From Gliomastix tumulicola (lineage: Eukaryota > Ascomycota > Sordariomycetes > Hypocreales > Bionectriaceae): a stretch of 64,000 nucleotides of DNA. The notes beneath the pieces are model-generated. The model saw only the letters and a list, made by a program, of their open reading frames with translations, was not told the DNA's origin and searched no databases. Shown here one piece after another: positions 11,344 to 21,373 of this stretch (the first letter of the stretch is position 1; each line of letters opens with the position of its first letter). The translations under genes were made by a program, and so were the position numbers. The stretch spans positions 1,178,001 through 1,242,000 of the forward strand of contig BCHX01000004.1 of the NCBI GenBank assembly GCA_001599755.1, read 5' to 3'.

Positions 11344-12722
11344 CCTCAGCGGCGACGGGCGTAGGCTCTCTGGGATTTTTGTCTCCGAGTCTGCGGGTGC
11401 CGGATCACCGCCGCTTCTGATTCCTTCCCGGCTTGCGACGCATGCGCCGGGCTAATGTTTAGGGACTTGATTCCCGGGGACGGGATGTATCGTCATAGAG
11501 AGAGTGCCAAGGGGGGGCGTCGAGGCGGCGAAAATGTGTCGTCTCACGTGCATGGGTTTAATTTTCTAGCTGCATCTGCGTGTCTGGACTGACACAGTGG
11601 ACGAGGCTGGGGGCGCAGTCTGAACACGGTGCGCTTTCGGACAGCGAGGGCCTTGGCAGACGGGCTGTTTTGCTGCAGGATGAGGTGGCTAGCGAGGGCG
11701 AAGATGCAACAGTGCAATTACAGCTTACGTACGCTGGCCTCGCTGTCCAAGAGCAGAGCCCACATGGAGCTGGACGGACGAGGCCGATGATGAGTCGGGT
11801 AATGATCTATCACTCGGGGATGCGCGAGTAGCTAGTCCCTGGAGGCTCAGTGCATATGCGAGTCGACGGCTGGAGAAGGGGGTGCAGTAGACTCCAGGCA
11901 TCGAAATTCAGAGGATGCTGAGTCGTTGGACGGTGGTTATTACTTGTGGAGAAAGGGAAGGGGGACAGCACAGTTTGAGTCGGGGCATCCAGTCCACAGT
12001 GCTGTGCGATGGTTCCTCTTTTTTCTTTTCGTGCCTCTTTCTCGCTTGTCGACAAACGGCTGGAGTCGTCTGTACGAAGGGACCCGGTGAGTGAGTGAGT
12101 GTGTGTACCTGAGGGTTTGAGGTCGCGAAGGAAGCGGGCTGACTGCTCCGACGTCATCGAGAGTTGACCAGTGCCGGACCCGCTTGCTCTGCCGTCTTTT
12201 TTTCCCCTATCGCCGCTTCATTAATCAGACAGGCGTTGGACCGTTGGCAGCTACACAGGCCAATTGGGCTGTCTGAGAGCAATCAGCTGGGCCGCGCATG
12301 AAGCACCGCAGTCAATTGACCACTACATCACCCTGCAGATGTAGTTTGTATACCGTATGCCTGTACTGTATGGACGAGTGTCTGGCTTCGCCCATCACCG
12401 ATCCCGATCCCAAGACAGCGCTAGAGCAAATGGCGCTAGGCCGTTCTAGCTAATACAGTGGACCAGCGTCTCGTGGAGCCGCCATGGATCCTCCTCCAAA
12501 GTCACCAAACAAACCTCCTCCATCGACGCATCCACGATGCCCTGACAAAGACCGACGACAGGCTCTGGGGATCTCCATCGACTGCTCTCGCGTGATGCCG
12601 CTGCCTTTTTGCCATCTGCCCTCCCTCCTCCTGCATGCATCCTGATCCCTACTGACTGGCCCTGCTCCACCTCTCCACGCTACCCCAGGAGGAACCAACG
12701 ACCATGGCGCGCCATCCATCCT

Positions 12723-12742
12723 GCTCGCTCGCTCGCTCGCTC
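12723..12742. repeat. (GCTC)n tetranucleotide repeat
   Basis: Five tandem GCTC-type units about 350 bp upstream of the transporter ATG, inside the promoter or leader region. Confidence 0.75.
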
Positions 12743-12865
12743 ACTCTCTCCCTTCCGTGCGCGGCTGCGCTGCTGGTCTCTGCTGGCCGACCGGCGGAAT
12801 AAGTCATGTCGCACGCAGCCCGTAGGCCGCTCTCCCCTCGCCTCCTCTCCCAAGACTCGCTCGAC

Positions 12866-12873
12866 ATATAAAC
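12866..12873 (+). promoter_or_regulatory. TATA-like element of the sugar transporter
   Basis: ATATAAAC lies about 220 nt upstream of the ATG at 13090 and just before the CT-rich leader, as expected for a TATA box with an approximately 150-nt 5' UTR. Confidence 0.45.
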
Positions 12874-13089
12874 TGGACCCCGTCCCCTCTCCCTGACGTT
12901 TTCCCACGATCTCTTGCTTCTTCTCTTTATTCTATCTTCATTCATCTTCGCCATTCTGCCTCTGCCCCCCCATATATTCCAGGGTTTCACTGGTTTGGGA
13001 CCCTTATCTCACCTTGAGAGAGCCTCGAGAGCTTTGAAAGCTATCTCCTTTCACTTCTTGTACTACATCGTTTGTCTTACACAGCCGCC

Positions 13090-15197
13090 ATGGCTCCCCG
13101 TGATGAGGTCAGGGCCGAGGGCTCGCCGGAGCGTAGTGCCTCTAGCACCAACGGCACCGAGAAGCCCGAAGGCAACGCCTTGGACGGACGCCGCAGGAGC
13201 TCCGTCCTCAGCGGCCGCCGCGCCTCCACGGCCGCCCTGCTGCGCAACCCGCTCGCCGGCATGACGACCGAGGAGATCCTTGCCGACGTCGACACCTTTG
13301 TCGACGAGCGCAGCCTCTCGGACCACCGCGAGGACTTCCGCAAGGGCGCCCTCCTCGCCCAGGTCGGCAACACGCAGGGCGCCTTCGAGCACATCGGCGC
13401 CGTCTCCGAGGAGGACAAGGTCGTCCTGCGCCGCGAGGAGACCAACAAGTGGGACCAGCCCTTCATGCTGTACTTCCTCTGCACGCTCTGCGCCGGCTCG
13501 GCCATCGTCCAGGGCATGGACCAGACGGCCGTCAACGGCGCGCAGGTCTTCTACTACGCTACGTTTGGCCTCGATGACGAGGACAACCCGAAGCCGCTGC
13601 TTCAGGGTCTGCTGAACGGTGCTCCCTACCTGTGCTCCGCGCTCATCGGGTGCTGGACCAACCCCTTCCTGAACAAGCTTGGTGGTCGTCGATTCACCAT
13701 CTTCATCTCCTGCTTTATCTCTGTTGTCACTGGTTTCTGGATGGCTGCTGCCGACTCGTGAGTTTGCCCCGAAACCCCCCTCCCCCATGATCGTACGTGC
13801 TCAGCAATGCTAACTGTTGTGTGTCTTAGCTTCGTGAACCTGCTCATTGCTCGATTCGCCCTCGGTTTCGCCGTCGGCGCCAAGTCGTCCACCACCCCCG
13901 TCTACTCGGCCGAATGCACGCCCAAGAACATCCGCGGTGCCCTCACCATGATGTGGCAGATGTGGACCGCCTTCGGTATCTGTCTTGGTTACGTCGCCTC
14001 GGTTGCCTTCCAGAACACCGACTTCCTCGGCGAGAACACACAATGGCGCTGGATGCTGGGTTCGACCTCTATCCCGCCCCTTCTCGTCATGCTCCAGGTC
14101 TATTTCTGCCCCGAGTCCCCTCGCTGGTACATGGAGAAGGGCCGCTATGACAAGGCGTACCAGTCCATGCGACGACTTCGACGCGTCCCTGTGCAGGCCG
14201 CGCGTGACATGTACTACGCTCACAAGCTGCTCGAGGTTGAGCGTGCCAACAAGGATGGTCGCAGTTGGACCGAGTTCTTCACCGTCCGTCGTAACCGCCG
14301 CGCCGCCCAGTCGGCTTGGTTCTGCATGTTTATGCAGCAGTTCTGTGGTGGTGAGTATCCATTGCAATCTGCCTTCCAGAAGCCGAAGGGATGCTAACTA
14401 CGGAGACAGTCAACGTTATTGCCTACTACTCCACTACCATGTTCGAGCAGGCTGGCTTCGGCAGGCCCCAGGCTCTTCTCGCGTCCATGGGTAACGGTCT
14501 GATCAACTGGTTGTTCGCCATCCCCGCCGTGTACACCATTGACACCTTTGGACGTCGCAACCTGCTCCTTGTCACGTTCCCTCTCATGGCTCTCTGTCTC
14601 TTCTTCACGGGCTTCTCCATGCTCATTCCCAACGATTCCAACGGTGAGGTCTCTAAGGCCCGTCTCGGCTGCGTCACCACGGGTCTGTACCTCTTCATGG
14701 CTGTCTACTCGCCCGGCGAGGGCCCCGTGCCTTTCACCTACTCTGCCGAGGCCTTCCCCTTACACTTCCGCGACATTGGCATGTCGTCCTCGACGGCCAT
14801 TACCTGGGGCTTTAACTTCATCATCTCCTTCAGCTGGCCCTCGATGGTCCAGAGCTTCGGCGACACGGGCGCCTTCTGCTGGTACGCCGTCTGGAACCTG
14901 ATCGGCTGGGTGTTTGCCTACTTCCTGCTGCCCGAGACCAAGGGCCTGACGCTCGAGGAGCTGGACAACGTCTTCAGCGTCAAGAACCGCGACCACGCCG
15001 GCTACTACACCAAGAAGCTGCCCTGGTACGCCAACAAGTGGTTCCTCCGCCGCGACGTCGAGCCCTTCCCCCCTCTGTACGAGTTCGCGTCCGAGACGGA
15101 GCCCACGTACGAGAAGAACCACGCCAACGTGGCGCACAACGAGGGTGTGTTTGCCTCGGGCGGCAACGCTGAGGGCCAGATGCCTGACAAGAACTAA
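13090..15197 (+). CDS. MFS sugar/polyol transporter (sugar porter family)
   Basis: Exons 13090-13757, 13830-14350 and 14410-15197 give 658 residues. The start was chosen at 13090 because it sits in GCCGCCATGG, a strong start context; an ATG 18 nt upstream is weaker. After a 115-residue polar cytosolic N-terminus come about twelve membrane helices with sugar-porter signatures in order: GGRR loop, RFALGFAVGAKSSTTPVY, PESPRWYMEKGRYD, QQFCGGVNVIAYYS after the second splice, DTFGRRNLL, PGEGPVPFTYSAEAFP and PETKGLTLEELD. It should move a hexose, pentose or inositol with protons across the plasma membrane. The long N- and C-tails and the motif WDQPFMLYFL place it in a fungal subgroup near myo-inositol/polyol carriers; substrate cannot be told from sequence alone. 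Confidence 0.92.
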
Positions 15198-16782
15198 GCT
15201 TGTCAAGCTTTGGTGATGATGATGAGGATGATGGAAAGGAGGAGGCTGTTTGATTTTGGTAGGGGAGGATGATATACCCCGTTTGAATGTGGTGGGAGGA
15301 TAGGTATGCTTAGATTAGCGACGGTTTTATGCCGCGGGTCTTTTTTCTTTTACTTTCATATTGTAATTCATATCAAAAACTTGAGTCATTTATCGCAGTG
15401 CTTCTGCTGCTCGTCATCGGTGATCTATACGGGACGTAGGTACTCCCACCTCGGAGCTGTCACTGTCGCGAGGGGCCTGACCTTGTCGCCCTCGTCGATC
15501 AGGAGTCCAAAACAAGGCCGGAGCTGTCGCGGATGTATGTATCGCCATCTGACACGCGTACCTTTTTGTCACACGGGCATCGGCAGTGGCAGGNCAATCA
15601 ATCAATCAATTTTATTCGTTTTGCCAAGGGTGCCCCGCGCCTGCACATCGCAATCGAAATTCATTCGTGTCACCGCTCGCAGCGCCTTGGCTGGCCAGAC
15701 TAGCTGGGATCGTCACCGTCAAATGTGAATTTATCGCGAAAAGGTTTGGGAGGCTTGGGCGGCTTGCGTGTCTTATTCCTCCACTGAGTCCACCCCCAAA
15801 ATAGGTTGGTTTTTGATCCCCCGTTGGCGGCGGGCCGTCAGGGAGGTGATCTACGCTTTAATTTGACGCTGAACCGGATCTGGGGTGTGCTAACGCACTC
15901 CGTTACGCAGTCAACATTTTTGCAAATTTGGTGAGAAAGATAAGGTATGAGATTTGGTGTGAGACTAGGACGGGAATGTCGTTAGTGGTTGGGTAAAGGG
16001 CGCCGCTGAAACGGTGTGCGTTCCGGTGCCGGGCGGTCTGTGTGCTCGTGCTGTGATACCCTCGACGTCTCATCCACCTTGTCCTTCTTGGCTTTCCCGT
16101 TTCCAGAGCACCGTCCACACGGCTATCTGTGCCGAAGGGGGGAGGAAAAAACGAAATGGCTGAAACGGAAACTGCAGAGACGCTGAGGAGGAGGAGGAAC
16201 TGGTTCCCCCAAGACAAGACGCTGGTGTGGAAAGCCCCGAGATTTCTATTTTCAGGCCTCTTGCGAGTAACTAACATCTCCCCCCACTACCCGCCAGCGA
16301 GACGGTCGACTATGTGGGGGGGGATACGATACGATACGCCAGCCAACACTGTATCTCTTGGCTCCTGGACTGGACCGGCATTATCGTCGAGATCGACGGC
16401 GGCTGGCTGCGATTCGTTGATGGGCTGTGTGTCGCAGCTACGAGTCGTAAGCTGCTGCTGCTGCAGCTGTGGATTCCCACTTTCCGAGGGCTTTTCTGAT
16501 CGACCCGGGGTATCTGCCCAATCCTTGCCGCTGAAAATAGCGCCTGGTAAGGGGCTATTAGCCTATTACCACGGCCTGGGTTTTGTATACATACGGGTGG
16601 CTTGCCGTCCTGCTGTCTCTCTCTCTCGGTAGCGTTTGATTTTATTTTGATTTTGGCTGTTCTTCTGATTGTTTACGATGTGCTTGATATATATCTGCTA
16701 AACGGATCTTTGTCTTTTCTTCTTCTTCTTCTTCTTCTTCTCTCTCCGCCTTCGTCCTTTGAAGCTTGCTGCTGGGTTCGAT
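15198..16782. other. Intergenic region with an ambiguous base
   Basis: 1.6 kb with no convincing gene. It holds one undetermined base (n at 15594), followed immediately by a (CAAT)n-like run at 15595-15611, and a (TTC)n run near 16719-16740. The end is probably the leader of the next gene. Confidence 0.55.
15594..15611. repeat. Ambiguous base next to (CAAT)n repeat
   Basis: The only n in the window is followed by four CAAT units, which suggests that the assembler could not resolve a short tandem repeat here. Confidence 0.7.
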
Positions 16783-17958
16783 ATGGGTGCTCTGAGGAGA
16801 GACAGCGTTGGTGGGGAGAGCGTGGCTTTGAGGTGAGTCTCTCTCTCTCTGTGGTGGTTGGTGATGATATGTCTGTGTGCTGACTTGGAGCTAGGTCACA
16901 GTCGATGGATTCACACCGCAAAAGTCTACTGATCAGGGTACCGCAGGCTGGGTCCCAGCCCATCATCACCCTCACCCACGCCCTCCCTGCTCAGGATACC
17001 TCGGCCCCTTCACAAGCCCTGTCTACACAGACGTCCCTGCCGTCCCAGACGGAGGCTGCCGCTACCTCGGAAACCGCACTCCTCTCCTCAACCTCGACAA
17101 CCATCCCATTCAGGCCGTCTGAGACGTCCCTGTCGGATGGCTTGTCAGAGACCATCGAGGGCATCGGTGGTGGTGGTGCCACAACGACCACGGCGGCCCC
17201 AGCGGAGACGACGACGAGTACCGCCGCAGAGACTGTGACAGCCACGCCGGACCCGGAGGTGGCGGCTGGGGAGGCCGGCTCGGGGGACTCGAACAGAGCG
17301 GCGGACTTTGGCATTCTCCTCGGCACACTTGGTTCGTTCCCCCCTTTCCGATGAAAGATGGATGGAACATGAATACTGACCGAGTGGCATAGCCCTCGCC
17401 GCTCTCCTCGTCGGCGTCGCCATCTTCTTGTTCCGCCGTCGTCGCTCAAGGAGCAAGCCGGACCCGGAGCTCGGCCGCCCCTCATCCAACGAAAGCGATC
17501 AGGCCGGCCTCATCTCTGGCCCGCAGATGCAGGAGCAGCAGCAGCAGCAGCAGCAGCAGCGTGGTCTGCAGCACTACAGCTCCTGGGCGCAATTCGACCC
17601 GCGACCCTCGGCCCAACCGACAAGCTTCTACAGAGGGGATGAGCGTTCAAGTCTGGATAGACCTGCTGCTGCTGCTGCTGCTGACCCGTTCCCTGCACTC
17701 CCCGCGACGGTATACAATCCGTATCAGAGGAGGGATGACGGGGCTAGTGTGCCTGGGACGCCGGAGCTGGCCTCTGGAGGTCGGGATCCCGGATTTGCGG
17801 CGGCATCGGGCGGAGCAGGTGGGATGCATGCGGCGCGGTATTCGTATGCGAGGACGGAGGGCCCGGGGGAGGAGGAGGGGACGTGGAGGACGTGGGGGGT
17901 TGATCAGGGGAGGACTACTACGCAGGAGAAGGGGATGAGGGAGAGGTTTCTGAGGTGA
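16783..17958 (+). CDS. Ser/Thr-rich single-pass membrane protein with polyQ and polyA
   Basis: Proposed exons 16783-16832, 16895-17331 and 17393-17958. The body after the second exon is Ser/Thr/Pro-rich (about 110 residues, likely O-mannosylated outside the cell), then one membrane helix (ILLGTLALAALLVGVAIFLF) split by the last intron, then an Arg-rich stop-transfer (RRRRSRSK) and a 180-residue cytosolic tail. The layout resembles Mid2/Wsc-type surface sensors. The tail has eight CAG-encoded Gln and six GCT-encoded Ala. The first intron (gtgagt, CTGAC branch, ctag) is convincing, but whether exon 1 is coding is uncertain; translation could start at the in-frame ATG 16905. No signal peptide is visible with either start, which is odd for a sensor. 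Confidence 0.6.
17536..17559 (+). repeat. (CAG)8 coding microsatellite
   Basis: Eight pure CAG codons encode a Gln tract in the cytosolic tail of the surface-protein gene; pure codon repetition makes it prone to length change. Confidence 0.9.
17665..17682 (+). repeat. (GCT)6 coding microsatellite
   Basis: Six GCT codons encode an Ala tract about 100 nt downstream of the CAG tract in the same exon. Confidence 0.85.
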
Positions 17959-18691
17959 GGGGTGTATGTGTCTTCCATTGAACGCTCGTTTTAATACTAC
18001 TATGGGAGAGGGGGACACTGGCGGCGTTTTGGGAGAGATGAGGCGGAGGATATAGACTGGCCCGACTGTTACACTCTTTTCCCAGTGATATTCCTGTCCT
18101 GAGCAGGATGACGCTCTTTTATATAGTAGATAGATGATACCCAACTTTACGACATTCATTTACGGTGTGCTCTTACCTGATATCGTTGATGAGACGTAAA
18201 CATGGCTTGACCAAGGGAACAGGGCTCAGAACGTCGATTCCTGGCACCACGTAACTAATTCCCCCGAGGGGACCCCATCTTGGATTGACTTGATTTTCTA
18301 TTTTTTGCAAATCTCATTAGGCCCCCCTGTGAATCTTGGGCAGGTCGAAACTCGAAACAGTTCCCGTTAGGATGGGTGCGCCAAACCCACCATGGAGAAA
18401 CAGGCACGGGGCTATCTTTATTGTCCTTCCTCCAAACATGTCTCTGCCACGGCCGCTAGCCCATCCCGCTCCTTGCCGTTTTATTTAGACATACTTAAGC
18501 GCAGCTCAGGACGTTTCGTGGTGGTTTAGAGTGGTTCTGAGACCTCGATGTTGTGTAAGGTGTTAGAAATTCATAGGTGCGAATTGGATGTGCTGACCTG
18601 CCTACGCTACTTTTAACGACCACCTTCTAGTAGTATCTGAGACAGCACCAACCACCCATCTTTAAGCACTTTGTGTTTACCATGTGAAATA
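17959..18691. other. Convergent 3' intergenic region
   Basis: 733 bp between two genes that end toward each other. No coding frame is supported; it should hold both polyadenylation regions. Confidence 0.55.
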
Positions 18692-19873
18692 TCAATCTTC
18701 AGATCGAATGACGACCTTGATCGACCCGCTCCGAGGATCTGACGCAGTTTCAAACGCCTTCACGGCATTCTCGAGAGTAAAGCCGTGGGTGATGAGCTTC
18801 CTGGGGTTGACCATGCCGCTCGTCAAGACCCGAATCGCCCTCGGCCACATGTTGACATAGCGCTGCTGAAACTGCAACTCCACCTCCTGCGCGCTGCACC
18901 GCATAAAGGGTATCTCCATCTTCTCCTTGCCCACCCCGATCACGAACACCTTGCCGCCGAATTTGACCGTCTGGATGGCGCAGCAGACGGAGCTCTCGAC
19001 GCCGGTGCACTCCAGCGCGATGGCGACCTCGACACCTGGACCCATCAGGTCTGCGATGGCGGCCGCGAAGCCCTCGGGTGTCTCGCCTGCGTCGACCTTG
19101 TGCGTGCGGACACCAGGGTCGATCGTCTTGGCAAAGTCCAGCCTTGCCTGGTCGATGTCGGTGATGGCGATGGGGTACGCGCCTGCAGCCCGGCAGACGT
19201 CGAGGGTGATCAGACCGATCGGTCCGGCGCCGCAGATGAGCACGGGGTCCCCGATCTTGACCCCCGATCTGGTGACGCCCGTGAGGGCCACGCTCAGAGG
19301 CTCGAGGAGGGCGCCGTCGTCGAAGGACAGGTCCCCGAGCTTATGGCACCACACGGCCGGATGGTTGACGTACTTGCGTAGCAGTCCGTGCGACGGTGGG
19401 CTGGACCGGAAGAGGAGAGACTTGCACCCGTTGTAGCGACCCGTGAGACAGGGCTCGCACGCACCGCAGATGATGTGAGGCTCGACTGCCACGCGATCGC
19501 CAACCTGCAGGCTTGTCACGGAAGGGTGAGTCGCGATGACCACACCTGCGGACTCGTGGCCCAGGATGTGCGGCCCGGTCACCTGCCAGGGGCCAATGCC
19601 ACCGTGTTTCCAGAAATGGACATCTGATCTATAGCAAGAGTTAGCTAAGTAGTACCCAACGATTGCGTATGTTCGCAGTTCCCATCTTTCGACTTACCCA
19701 CAGATTCCAGTGCTCTTAATGGCCACGGTGACCTCGCCAGGTTCAAGGCCAGACCCGCTCTTGACCTCCTCGAGGCTTGGGAACGCAGAGCTCAAGTAGA
19801 TATTATGCTCGGGGTCGATGTGCAGCCCGATGTTCTCTGCTGTAGGCACTAAAGATGCAGTGTTGGAGGCCAT
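18692..19873 (-). CDS. lad1: L-arabinitol 4-dehydrogenase-like zinc alcohol dehydrogenase
   Basis: Two exons (19873-19698, 19628-18692; intron with gtaagt) give 370 residues, the usual length for the family. Catalytic zinc ligands are visible in STGICGSD and GHESAG, and the structural zinc lobe is complete (four Cys in CGACEPCLTGRYNGC). The coenzyme fold has GAGPIGL and an acidic ITDID after the second strand, which favours NAD+. The N-terminus (ENIGLHIDPEHNIYL, SLEEVKSGSGLEPGEVTV) and SDVHFWKHGGIGP match fungal L-arabinitol 4-dehydrogenases better than xylitol or sorbitol dehydrogenases. It would oxidise L-arabinitol to L-xylulose in the cytosol. It is divergent from an SDR gene with 525 bp between the starts. 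Activity on xylitol or other pentitols is possible. Confidence 0.85.
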
Positions 19874-20031
19874 TTTTTCTTTATCAAACGGGGAGAGAAC
19901 ACCAAGTATCAAGTGTGTGGGTGGTTCTGCCTGAGGTTTCTGGGAATGGTCGAGCTACATACACATGAAGTGATTCTTCCGGGTCATAGGAAGAGTGAAA
20001 TTTTATACATTTCTAAGAGAGCATCGTCGTT

Positions 20032-20049
20032 GTCCCCAGTATGGGGGAC
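20032..20049. promoter_or_regulatory. Inverted repeat GTCCCC-N6-GGGGAC
   Basis: A perfect 6-bp dyad with a 6-bp spacer in the divergent promoter. A near match with the same spacing (GTCCCC-N6-GGGAAA) is at 25736-25753 in the second divergent promoter. Candidate dimeric regulator site. Confidence 0.35.
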
Positions 20050-20301
20050 GAAGAGGGGGAACACGATGGATCATGGGGCGATGGGCCGGCGCTGTTCCAA
20101 TGCTATTAGTTCGGCTCTACTGACAAGACTCACTCAATACGGCATCTTAGGCGGGCATCCCAATCCGGAAACTTTTGCGCCGCCGCATAATTTACTACTC
20201 TGCGACCATGGGCATCCTCAGAACTGCTCAATGATTCCATACACAAGTGACATAGCTAGATGCTAGATGGTTGTAAGTCAAAAGGGTCGTGATGTCCTAG
20301 A

Positions 20302-20309
20302 AATATATA
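20302..20309 (+). promoter_or_regulatory. TATA-like element of the first SDR
   Basis: AATATATA lies about 90 nt upstream of the ATG at 20399, a usual distance for fungal TATA boxes. Confidence 0.45.
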
Positions 20310-20398
20310 CGTTAGGTCGTGGATCAGAGTATCAATATCTCTTGGAGTCTTTTCTACCTTCGCATTGACAATTCCAACTCAAACAAACCACCGCCACA

Positions 20399-21199
20399 AT
20401 GCCCGTTCCACCAGCCAAAGCCGAGAGATTGGCAGACATGCTTAGCCTCAAGGGCAAAGTGGTAGTCGTTACCGGCGCCTCTGGTCCTCAAGGCATCGGT
20501 CTAGAGGCTGCCCGTGGCTGTGCCGAAATGGGAGCCGATGTCGCCATCACGTTTGCCACGCGAGCCGACGGTGCTCAGATGAACGTGGAGGGACTCGTCA
20601 AGGACTTTGACGTCAGGGCAAAAGCATACCAGTGCGACATCCGCCACTTCGACCAGGTTCAGCGGCTCATGGACCAGGTCATCCAGGACTTCGGCAAGGT
20701 CGACGTTGTCATCGCCAACTCTGGGCGCGCAACGAATGCTGGCGTCCTGGAAGGCTCGGTTGCCGACTGGGAGGATGTCATCCAGGTCGATCTCAACGGG
20801 ACGTTCTATTGCGCCAAGGCGATCGGACCTCATTTCAAGCAACGCGGCTCGGGGTCCTTCATCATAACGTCATCCATGTCGGGCCATATCGCCAACTATC
20901 CCCAAGAGCAGACCTGCTACAATGTCGCCAAGGCAGGCTGCATTCACTTGGCAAAGTCACTTGCTAATGAGTGGCGTGGCTTCGCCCGTGTCAACTCTGT
21001 CTCGCCTGGCTACATCAATACTGGCCTCTCCGACTTCATCCCTGCTGACACCAGACAGCTTTGGCACTCGATGATTCCTCTCGGTCGGGATGGGGAGCCA
21101 AAGGAGTTGAAGGGCATCTACGTTTACCTTGCCAGCGATGCGAGCACATACACCACAGGGACGGACATACTGGTTGATGGGGGCTACTGCGCACGCTAA
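20399..21199 (+). CDS. SDR of the L-xylulose reductase / mannitol dehydrogenase type
   Basis: Intronless, 266 residues, the family length. The coenzyme loop reads TGASGPQGIG, the SDR centre is ITSSMSGHIANYP with YNVAK, and the chain ends in TGTDILVDGGY. An Arg shortly after the second strand (ATRADG) favours NADPH. The whole pattern (SLKGKVVVVTGASGP, RGCAEMGADVAI, NEWRGFARVNSVSPGYI) is that of fungal cytosolic reductases acting on L-xylulose, D-fructose or L-sorbose. Next to an L-arabinitol dehydrogenase, reduction of L-xylulose to xylitol is the most natural role. Homologues are active in vitro on several ketoses, so the physiological substrate is uncertain. It shares a divergent promoter with the dehydrogenase and ends 174 bp from the regulator gene. 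Confidence 0.88.
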   Translation: MPVPPAKAERLADMLSLKGKVVVVTGASGPQGIGLEAARGCAEMGADVAITFATRADGAQMNVEGLVKDFDVRAKAYQCDIRHFDQVQRLMDQVIQDFGKVDVVIANSGRATNAGVLEGSVADWEDVIQVDLNGTFYCAKAIGPHFKQRGSGSFIITSSMSGHIANYPQEQTCYNVAKAGCIHLAKSLANEWRGFARVNSVSPGYINTGLSDFIPADTRQLWHSMIPLGRDGEPKELKGIYVYLASDASTYTTGTDILVDGGYCAR

Positions 21200-21373
21200 C
21201 AAGGGTTTTTCACATTAGATGTTGTCTGGCGCACGATCTATTAGGTCTCACAGCTTTTCTTTCACCACAAGGTGTTGGGAGGAAGGAGATGGGCTGCAGG
21301 CTTGATTTGTGGTGAATGTGAATGTGCCTTAGAATAATATACAGAAATGAGACAACATTGAGATGGTTCAACA

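Larger units (their letters stand above)
10145..13089. other. Long non-coding region upstream of the sugar transporter
   Basis: Nearly 3 kb without a convincing gene. It contains A/T homopolymer runs around 10740 and 10920-10980, a (CA)n dinucleotide run at 11324-11343, a (GCTC)n run at 12723-12742, and a pyrimidine-rich stretch (12900-12965) just upstream of the transporter start. Frames such as 10901-11338 minus are low-complexity. It may carry the extended promoter and 5' leader of the transporter. Confidence 0.55.
19874..20398. promoter_or_regulatory. Shared divergent promoter of the dehydrogenase and first SDR
   Basis: 525 bp between opposite starts. It holds TATA-like elements for both sides (TTTTATA at 20001-20007 for the minus gene, AAATATATA near 20301 for the plus gene), a dyad GTCCCC-6 nt-GGGGAC at 20032-20049 and a GGGGGAAC at 20055-20062. 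Co-regulation of the two genes is likely by position; binding of the local Zn2Cys6 protein is inference. Confidence 0.6.

Noticed and set aside
16602..16883. Hydrophobic Leu-rich frame upstream of the surface protein as its signal peptide
   Set aside because: It has no ATG (TTG only) and the Leu run comes from a (TTC)n repeat, so it is not used as the missing signal peptide.
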